30,068 nt of DNA, from assembly GCA_900404475.1 (NCBI GenBank), contig OUQQ01000201.1, positions 1-30,068 of the forward strand. The letters are read 5' to 3'. Below the pieces are notes generated by a model. The model did not search any database. It worked only from the letters and a program-made list of their open reading frames with translations, and was not told the DNA's origin. Shown here piece by piece: positions 22,693 through 30,068 of this stretch. The stretch comes from Spongospora subterranea (taxonomy: Eukaryota > Endomyxa > Phytomyxea > Plasmodiophorida > Plasmodiophoridae). Within the stretch, counting starts at the first letter, position 1; the number at the start of each line of letters is the position of its first letter. The position numbers and the translations under genes are program-made.

Positions 22693-23619
22693 ATGATTGC
22701 GAATTTCATGTCGGCGGCGATATTGGCAGTCGCCTCAATTCTGGCGCTGTCCAATGCAGCTGTTGATCCCATTGTCCCGGTAGCCCCGACGTTCCAGTTC
22801 AAGGAGTTCATAAAAGGGTGCGTATGTTGTTGCCGTTGCTGTTCACCGGTCCTGAATCGCGTCGCTGATACGCGTACATCAGGGAGTGGGACGTCAGTGT
22901 TGGAACTGGAGACTCATCAACGGGTGTAATTGTCGAGCCACATTCGTTGATGAAAATGAACATCACCGAGGATGGATCGTTCCTTGTCGGCGAAACTTTC
23001 GTTAACAATACCGATGTCGGGGTAGTTAGTGACCGAGGGTCTGTACAAATGTATGGCAATTTGTCATCAATATCATATTCCCAAGTTCACATTTTCTCCA
23101 TAGTGAGTTCTTTTCAGATGATCCCAACTCTGGCGTATTCAAGACTGCCAAAGAGGGAGAGTAGGAGATTTTTGCGTTTGTAAAAAAATCTGCTTTTCTT
23201 ATATAGAGTAGGGACATCGCCCCAGCCTACGATTTTCACTTTGATGTGGTTCCTAATGGGGTGGCTGTATCGGTTGGGGAATTTACTTTTCCATCTGGAA
23301 AGACGGCTACATACGTTTTCAATGTCGTCTCTAGCCAGGCATTCCAGTTTACAACTGTGTCTAAAGACGGGAAGGTCATAGTTTGGTTCGCTAATCGAAC
23401 TGTACTTTCTGTAGAAAAAACCTTCTTGTCAAAATATGGGTTCGCTTGTTCGGTAATTGTCTTTCAAGTTTCGTTGACAATTTTTGCAGATCTACCATGT
23501 TATTAGTGGCTGTATTCGCGTTCAATATGTTCATGCAGCGCAAAATGAAAAAAGGCCAGACTGCTCCAGTCGCACAGCCTAAAAAGGAAGCTTTAGAAGA
23601 ACGCGCCAAAGCCGAGTAG
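22693..23619 (+). CDS. Predicted single-pass secretory-pathway/ER membrane protein
   Basis: Exons: 22693-22817, 22883-23028, 23118-23160, 23209-23439 and 23490-23619, giving 224 aa. Phases agree; the exon 2 donor and exon 4 acceptor are less certain. A signal peptide (MSAAILAVASILALSNAA) precedes a lumenal beta-rich domain starting FKEFIKGEWDVSV. The domain carries sequons MNIT, NNT and NRT. After FLSKYG comes one TM helix (MLLVAVFAFNMF), then a basic, Ala/Lys/Glu-rich cytosolic tail ending EERAKAE. The topology is type I. The KGEWDV opening is lipocalin-like in flavour, and the overall plan recalls small ER-membrane subunits, but I cannot name a family. It is convergent with SNW1, with 76 bp between the stops. 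Confidence 0.7.
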
Positions 23620-23695
23620 ACTACTGTTGAGAATAATCATGTTCTGCAACGATTGGTTGTTATAAACGATTATCTTTTGTAGTATTAGATATAGT

Positions 23696-26321
23696 TCACT
23701 CGCGACGACGGCGCTGCCGTTGTTGACGACCACTGTCGTCACCATCGCTACTGGATGAGGATGAAGACGATGAGAATGAGCGATCACGGCGATTAGATAC
23801 GCGAGCATTCGTTTTCGACCATGAATCACGGCGAATAGGGGATCTGCTGTCGCGTGAACTGGATGACGATCTACGGTCGCGAGAGTGTCTCGATGTACGC
23901 CGCCTTGATGGTGGTGAACGAGAAACCCGTCTACGAGGTGACATCATGGCACGGCGATCCGGATGTGTCATGGACGCCAGTTGACGATCACGACCCTGAT
24001 CGCTCCTTGGCGGTGTTGGTGATCTTTGCCGAACCGGTTTATGGGAGTCGCCACGGGAGGTATCGGGAATATCTGTTGCTGCAGTGAAGATCTGCCTTGG
24101 TCTTGTCGAAGAAGGAGCTCCACCAGAACCACTGCCTCCTGCAGCTGCGGTCAAGAAACCGCTTTGACCAACATTGATACCACGACCACCACGTTGCCCT
24201 GCAGTTAGGAACTTATCCAAGCCGAATGGGTCGGATTCGACAGCAGCACTACACATAGGTATTAGTATTGACGAAACAAAAATAGGTTCAAACAAATACG
24301 GTGTCGGTTCCGAAGCAGCAATCTCAGCAGTCATCCGCTCCTGGTCCATCTTGATCGAATCTTCAGGGCCCCTTTCGAACTGAACCGGCTTAGAGCGTCC
24401 GGCCGCCCTTTGCTCAACTGTTGTATCTGCACCGTCAAAGCCTCGTGCCGGTTGAAATTTACCGACCGACTATGGCGGGAATGTAAAAATATATATAATG
24501 GTGAAACAACTTCGCCAACCTTATCAAGCATGTCTTGCACAGGAGCGTAATCTTGATCAGCTTGCTGAGCTGGCCTATAAATGTGCTGTCCAGCCCTGGA
24601 TTCAAATAGATGCGAATCGTATGCATTATAAGCATCGTCAGCACCAAATCCAGACGACATTCCTTGCGACTGGTTGAACAATCGCTGATCAAACAGCGAA
24701 TCGCCACCTCCAACTCCGACTTTTTTGCCTAAACTCAAACGTTAAAAAACTATTTGACAATTTGAAATGAGAATGTTGCTTACCAAGGGCAACCATCTCA
24801 GAAACATCTCGGTTGCTGTCCCGCTCCATCTTGCTTTGCCGAGCGTTCTTGCCCATGTGCGACATTCGAAGCTCTCTACGTAATTCTCTTTTGCGATCCG
24901 CCCTAACTTCTTCACGTTCCTCTAGTTCCTCAATCTCTGTTTTGCCGTTGGCACCGCCCTCATCATCTCCTGCACCGTAAGTGTCGACTTGTCTAAAATA
25001 CCAGAATTATATCGAGCAAAAGTGCGGAAATATGTCTCTCAAGCGATATACCGAATAGTTTGATTGATTCCAGCACGTTTTTCTCTAGCTTCAGCGGCCA
25101 ACTCTAATAGTTGCTGCTCCTTAACTTCCCTCTTCTTCAACTCGATTCGACTCTGCATACTCTGACGCGCGGCAACTTCCGCCTACACAGAACATGAGAT
25201 AAATAACGAAGACGAAATAAAATCAAATAAAATCCATTACCCTTGCGTTCCTCTCGGCCAAATACAGCGTTTCGGAAAGCGATGCGAAGGCGTCATTTAT
25301 TTGCACTTCTTGAAGACCGCGACCATCACTTGCAAGCCGCTTATCCGCTGCGATTGTGTACCTGCACAAAAGAGGATTTAGCACAACAATGTGGTATTTT
25401 ACAGCAACGACCCTTTGATATTTTTCCAATTAGAAATACATGGAGGAATTTTCCACATATTCTGGTCTGCAACAGTGACTTTTCTGGGTGGGGAATGCAT
25501 TATTGGAACTGGTGGAGACGGCGGCCCTGCCGGAGCTTTCATGTGCTTGAATTTCGCAGGTTCTATTGGATCTACTGCTAACGTCTGCAGTCGAACAACC
25601 CTCGTGCCGCCATCTTTCGACGAATAACGCACGTACGACGGACCGACAGCATGAGCATTCTCAACCTAAAGCAAACTCTTTTCGGTTGCACCGAACTAGT
25701 TTTTTCTCATAAAATACCGGTTTAGATCGTGGCTGTCCAGCAGATATTTTAACATCAACAATTTTCTCAAGAGCGAGCCTTGTTTCCTCCTATATAAATT
25801 AAGCAAAATCCCAAACAACATACATTACGCGCAATACAGTAATGGCTCGTTCTTGTTCTGCGTCGGGTTTCGCAAGTTCGTCCTGGCTGGGGTCTTTCGG
25901 AACTAAATCATTATATGATTTATATACCATCTGATCCTTTCGAACTCTCTGCGTAACAATCCCGCTATAATCAACTGCACCATCTGCTCCGACAGATAAT
26001 GTCGCAATTGCCTGAAAAGTCACACTTTCGTAAAAACCGAAACAAAAAGATGAGATTTGCTGAAATAAATACCCCAGAATTTGATTGGTTTCTTCTTCCC
26101 ATTCCCAAAGGATACTGTAATCTATGTATTTCCGGAAAGGCGCCACCATCGCCATAACAGGAGTCATTTCGGGGAATATATCCCTGTCGTTGGCCGATAG
26201 GGGGAACGGTATTGGGCGCTACAATTGCTGTAGGTTTGGCAGCAGTAGGTGTAGCAGTTTTGGTACCCGTCACCGAGGTCAGGCGTCGTTGTGCATTGGG
26301 TAGCAGTTGGGCAAGCGACAT
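23696..26321 (-). CDS. SNW1: SNW1/SKIP (Prp45) spliceosome and transcription co-factor with RS tail
   Basis: SKIP is a spliceosome (NTC-related) component and transcription co-regulator in the nucleus. Ten exons: complement(23696..24248, 24294..24469, 24520..24728, 24784..24992, 25052..25182, 25241..25361, 25412..25665, 25718..25789, 25829..26011, 26073..26321), 718 aa. All phases agree; a donor after 24511 instead of 24520 is also possible. Family hallmarks are YNDLVPKD, PPSPPVPIMHSPPRK, the SNWKN motif at 246-250, DKRLASDGRGLQ, DQRLFNQSQGM, IYRP and DPFGLDKFL near 542. Human SNW1 (536 aa) stops soon after that point. Here ~170 residues follow, with an RS-rich domain (~608-708) as in SR splicing proteins. 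One 45-nt intron (24249-24293) lacks a stop and is 3n long. Confidence 0.96.
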
Positions 26322-26400
26322 CCCAACCTCTTTGCACTTTTTTCAAAATGCGATCGAGTAAAGTCCGTTGGCGGAGTTGTTCATTAAAGTGGGCAGAACC

Positions 26401-26700
26401 AATGGATGAGGAAAGATGAGGAAAGGGTCGGCCAATGGATCAGGATAGTGACAAGGAGAAATCGCCTGTGGGTAAAGATGAGGAGAGGGTCGGCCAATGG
26501 ATCAGGATAATGACAAGGAGGAATAGCCTGCGGGTAAAGATGAGGACAGGATCGGCCAATGGATGAGGATAATGACAAGGAGAATAGCCTGTGGGTAAAG
26601 ATGAGGAAAGGGTCGGCCAATGGATGAGGATAATGACAAGGAGGAATAGCCTGTGGGTACAGATGAGGAAAGGGTCGGCCAATGAAGATAACGACAGGGT
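26401..26700. repeat. 62-bp tandem repeat (minisatellite), about 4.5 copies
   Basis: Units begin with GGGTCGGCCAATGGAT at about 26425, 26487, 26549, 26610 and 26672 (periods 62, 62, 61, 62). Each continues GATAATGACAAGGAG and GGGTAAAGATGAGG with few substitutions; the ends are partial units. The period is not a multiple of three, so it is not a coding repeat; long minus frames here are artefacts. It begins 80 bp upstream of the SNW1 ATG, inside its promoter or 5' UTR. Confidence 0.9.
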
Positions 26701-27487
26701 CAGAGGGGGAATATCGAATATGGTGTTAATAGGAAAGGTGCTGATCCGATAGTGAGAGACGTAACACGGTTATCAGAACTAACTGTGTATGATTTATGGT
26801 ATTATCCGCCCAGTTATCCCTCTTGATCCACTTTCCTGATCCAAAAACACTCCTTTCCAGTGTCTAATATGAATAATCCCCCTGTTAAAATCTGCAGAAT
26901 GTCACCGAGATCTTTATTTTTTTCTGTTAGTCCATTAACCGCAGAACAGAAACCAGCATCACGATGACAATTTTGCCTTTTGCACCTGCACTATGGTATG
27001 ATAATAAATGTTGGCCATTCCCACCACAATGTGCTGGGAACAAGCGATCGTACAGTTATTCCCCTATCTCAATTCGCGAACTTCGAAACATATACCCATA
27101 TGATACCCAGAAAACTCGTCATGAAGGTCAATATGGACCAACAGCGTCTGTAAAAGCGTCAAAACGGTCAATCAATGCCTAGCAACAGACGACCGATAAT
27201 TCTTCAACATAGATATTGCCCATTGAACTCACATTTGTGTTTGTGCCAAGGCGTATCATAATGTTGTAACAACACATTCACTGTCACATGCCAAGGCCAC
27301 TCGTAACATGAATAAAATCAGATTCCGAAGTTGGTCAAAGGTGTTTTTGTCAAGAATTTCTTTCGAGCCAGAACAGGTTTTCCTGGTTGGAATTGATCCG
27401 CAACGCAAAGTCCGGATAAGGTTGGCGTTTTTTTTTTCGAATCCGAGTTTTCATGACCGAAAAGCGCCTTGACAACGCGTGACCCTG
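26701..27487. other. Intergenic region, no supported gene
   Basis: AT-rich, between the divergent SNW1 (-) and CobW-type (+) genes, so it holds both promoters. A 72-codon + frame at 26964-27182 has no coding bias. A T-run (27429-27438) lies about 50 bp before the CobW-type start. Confidence 0.4.
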
Positions 27488-28878
27488 ATGTCGTCTCCTA
27501 ATCCTGATGAAATCAGGTCGGTACCGCTAACCGTAGTTGGCGGCTGGCTTGGCGCCGGAAAGACAACCCTGATACGGTCGGAACAGCCGCTCAGTAATGT
27601 TGTTGATTTTGTGTGAGTTTCGGAATACAGAGAGATCATGTCGCAAATGATGGCAAATTCCATGCGCGTCGCCCTGATTCAAAACGAATTCTCGGATGGA
27701 GGGATGGATAAACCGTCGTTAACAGATTCCGAGAATGGACAAGTGTTTGATAACTTCGTCGAATTAGCCCAAGGTAAACCTCTGATTGATTTTGCTGAGA
27801 TGAATCCCTGACTGAGGAAACTTGTTGGTATCAGGGTGTATTTGCTGTTCAGTTAAAAGCGATTTTATTGGTGCTTTAGAGCGCCTTGTGGGCATGTGCC
27901 GGTTCGACTATATGATATTGGAATGTAGCGGTCTTGCCGATCCCGGTCAGTTTGTATATGAATTCGAGTCAGCGCGTCTTGCCATCAACTAATTTTTGGT
28001 GCAGGGGAGGTTGCCGCAATGCTATGGGTTGATCAAGCGCTTCAGGTTCCTGTGCATCTCGATGGGATCGTAACGGTTCTGGATGGCGCCAACTTATCCC
28101 AGCAATCATCCAACGCTACCCCAAATGTTCGTAATTTCTGGTTGAACGCGGTTGGAGCTCGATTCTTGTTGACTTGTTAAACCACAGGAATTACTTTCTC
28201 TTCAAAGGCAGATCGCATACGCTGATCGTCTTGTCTTGAATAAAACTGATTTGATCAGCATCGCTGAAGGTGATTCATTACTGAGTAAAATCAAGGAGAT
28301 CAATATTACAGCTCCTGTTCTGACCACAGTTCGTGGCGATATATCGTATCAACAGGTTAGCTGATTCGTTGTCCATCATGGGGATGATAAACATTGGCCC
28401 GCTTTTACAGTTGACGAATCTGTCCGCCTACAATATCAAAGACGCATCGGTGCTCAGTTCATCGCTGTGTTTTCATGACCATTCTATCACCGCTCTAGTT
28501 CTAGGTCCTTATGATGAATCGTTTGCGTTCAACATGGACAAGGTGAATCAATGGTTGGGGTTAATATTATGGGATCAACTTGAAGAAAATCCAGTACGAA
28601 TTCGTTGCGCTTTTTGCCAAATCCGTTTATGTTAAACTGTGCCCGCGTAGGAATATCCCTGGACAATATATCGGATTAAGGGTATTGTCAACAGCGTTAA
28701 CGATCCCAATAGAATCCATATCCAATCCGTCCAGCGTCTGTTTGATTGCGAATCCGGTTTACCATGGACGCAAGACGACTCCCCGTTTACCAAGTTGATT
28801 CTGATCGGGAGGAATCTTGATAAAGCTGTTTTGTACGACGGCTTGATGAGATGTGCAATGCCAAAACTCCAACATTAA
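27488..28878 (+). CDS. CobW/ZNG1-type zinc-chaperone GTPase
   Basis: A G3E GTPase of the COG0523 (CobW/CBWD) family, thought to deliver zinc to client metalloproteins. Seven exons: 27488-27576, 27631-27773, 27835-27953, 28010-28126, 28188-28355, 28411-28593 and 28651-28878; 348 aa, phases agree throughout. Walker A GGWLGAGKTT is at 18-27, IQNEFSD follows, and the metal-binding GCICC is at 78-82. The ECSGLADPG switch region (107-115) and LNKTDL base-recognition motif (Asn174-Asp177) are present. The C-terminal domain has YRIKGIV, HIQSVQRLFDC and KLILIGRNLD, as in eukaryotic CBWD proteins. The N-terminal CPELVPI motif that human ZNG1 uses to contact methionine aminopeptidase 1 is absent; only 17 residues precede the P-loop region. 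The client may therefore differ. Confidence 0.93.
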
Positions 28879-29287
28879 TCTCCCATACTCTTCATCAGAA
28901 TCGCAACCATACGCCAACGTTTTCACTTGGCGAGTCAAATTGCAATGCTAGAGCAATATTTGTGGAGCAAACCCTGTATTTTTGGATACATTTTTTTTCA
29001 AAATGATGTCCTTCGTCCGATATACCAATTTGCATCATTGAACAAATTGACATGTTAAATTGACTTGCACTTGCCTGTCGACCTTTTTTGCACTATTGAA
29101 TACATATGCCGCCGTCGTTTCCCTACAGGAATGGAGGGCGCTCTATACAATTAGAAAGTTAAAGTTTACAGAAGTTGAGGTTGGCGCCGTTGTTGGCTGT
29201 AGTTAGAACGAACACAAGAGAATTCCTATGACCGGGTTCTGATTACCCATCTCACAATTTTGTCAACAGACACAGTGTCTTTACTTT
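28879..29287. other. Intergenic region, no supported gene
   Basis: 3' flank of the CobW-type gene and 3' flank of the small minus gene. It is AT-rich, with a T-run at about 28989. I see no coding or structural feature. Confidence 0.4.
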
Positions 29288-29585
29288 TCAGAAAAAAGGA
29301 GCGGTTGAGTGAACTTGTTGAATGATGACCCCACCCTCTGGCCCAAACACCACGGAACTATCAACATTGAAGGGTAATGGGGAAAGCCAGTACTGCTGCA
29401 AGTGTTGATCTTTAATGAGATGGGGATTAAATGTCATGGTATTCGCTCCCCAAGCGACGAACATCGGCATAATTTCCGATAAGGTGCACTGACGAATCAT
29501 CGGTGAATTCGCGTGTTCCAGTGCCCTGGGGCTGGTTGGGGTTGCTACAGGTGTTATTGCTGAAACAGCCCATCACAACTTTCAT
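29288..29585 (-). CDS. Small protein with possible N-myristoylation/palmitoylation start
   Basis: Two exons, complement(29288..29395, 29463..29585), 67-nt intron, phase 0; 76 aa, or 72 aa from the second ATG at 29573. The second start gives Met-Gly-Cys-Phe-Ser, a classic dual-acylation N-terminus (Gly2 myristoyl, Cys3 palmitoyl). Codons in the first exon (NPNQPQGTGTREFTDDSSVH) are coding-like; the second exon reads QYWLSPLPFNVDSSVVFGPEGG. I recognise no family. If the acylation is real it would be a membrane-surface adaptor. The join is inferred only from the frame shift and a TTGCAG acceptor. Confidence 0.35.
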
Positions 29586-30068
29586 TTCTTTCCCATTTCT
29601 GTCTGCACACTAAAGTGAAGGCGGATATATCAGTTCAGCCCGCTCATTCTGGCGATGGAGCTTAAGCTGAACAATAATAAACTCCAATCCGTTGCTGAAA
29701 ATTCCCTGACCTCCATCTTTCGTGTATCAGGTCAATATGCCTGCAAACACAAATTCGATAAGTCGATACGGTCTAGACCGGTTTTCAGAGAGCCAAGCTA
29801 TGCAGACAACTAGTAAATAGGAAATCGGCGCCGATAGAATCACGTTCTTGTTCATCGGCAGTTAATTAATGTCGAACGCCATTAATGGCTGAGAGTAAAC
29901 AAGTTCTGCTCGATAAACGGTAGATATCTTTTCATATATAAAATGTAGACTCTCTTATAACTTATACTGTCGGTAGACAAGGTTCGTATAAGTTATAAGC
30001 GAGCGTTATTAGCAAACTAATACTGCGTACGCAAAACAATAATGCGCCGTCACGCAACTATCATGAAT
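29586..30068. other. Window end, no supported gene
   Basis: 5' flank of the small minus gene. It is AT-rich from 29920 on. Apart from the hairpin noted separately I see nothing. Confidence 0.35.
29954..29999. repeat. Short perfect inverted repeat (13-bp arms)
   Basis: CTTATAACTTATA (29954-29966) and its exact complement TATAAGTTATAAG (29987-29999) flank a 20-bp loop. AT-only arms give a weak stem. It could be a regulatory palindrome or the end of an element beyond the window. Confidence 0.5.

Noticed and set aside
22693..23619. TRAP-alpha (SSR1) as identity
   Set aside because: Topology fits, but the lumenal sequence lacks the family's conserved blocks, so only a generic type I membrane protein is called.
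26384..26682. Minus ORFs made of repeated ADPFLIFTHRLF-like units
   Set aside because: They come from the 62-bp tandem repeat, whose period is not a multiple of three, and lie upstream of the SNW1 start.
26401..26700. Possible CRISPR array
   Set aside because: Units are contiguous with no unique spacers, and the genome is eukaryotic.

Overview
This is a nuclear genomic segment from a eukaryote. The genes carry many GT-AG introns, mostly about 37-65 nt, often with a CTAAY/TACTAAT-like branch point 8-20 nt before the AG. Products include a mitochondrial F1-ATPase beta subunit, the spliceosomal protein SNW1/SKIP, a SUMO protease and an ether-lipid synthase. Alkylglycerone-phosphate synthase is generally absent from land plants and from yeasts and filamentous fungi, so a protist, perhaps an amoebozoan or a deep opisthokont relative, is more likely than either. 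The species cannot be fixed from the sequence. All exon joins were worked out by hand from splice signals and reading-frame continuity; no transcript evidence was available.

Layout. 0.6-2.3 kb (+): a protein with a degenerate HExxH motif and a small RG-rich MPLKIP/TTDN1-like protein. 2.3-4.9 kb (-): an orphan exon-like ORF, then a three-exon Ulp2/SENP6-7-type SUMO protease. 5.3-8.8 kb: unrecognised genes unusually dense in GATC (an acidic protein on -, a helical protein on +, a four-TM protein, and a zinc-knuckle-like protein that appears frameshifted). 8.8-10.6 kb: gene-poor, with a 40-bp inverted repeat and a decayed inverted gene pair. 11.0-13.5 kb (-): a nine-exon coiled-coil RING protein. 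13.6-15.1 kb (-): ATP synthase beta. 15.2-16.4 kb: two foldback elements with long terminal inverted repeats. 16.7-17.4 kb (-): an unrecognised spliced gene. 17.5-19.6 kb (+): AGPS in six exons. 20.5-22.0 kb (+): a secreted or anchored PLC-like phosphodiesterase. 22.7-23.6 kb (+): a single-pass secretory-pathway membrane protein. 23.7-26.3 kb (-): SNW1/SKIP in ten exons with an RS-rich tail, its 5' flank carrying a 62-bp minisatellite. 27.5-28.9 kb (+): a CobW/ZNG1-type GTPase in seven exons. 29.3-29.6 kb (-): a small protein with an acylation-type N-terminus.

The genes form no evident pathway or operon; this is an ordinary gene-dense region of a compact genome. I found no defence system, CRISPR array or convincing autonomous transposon. 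The best second-look items are the SKIP-RS fusion, the two foldback elements, the GATC-dense block, the minisatellite at the SKIP promoter, the frameshifted gene near 7.95 kb, and several lineage-specific proteins.
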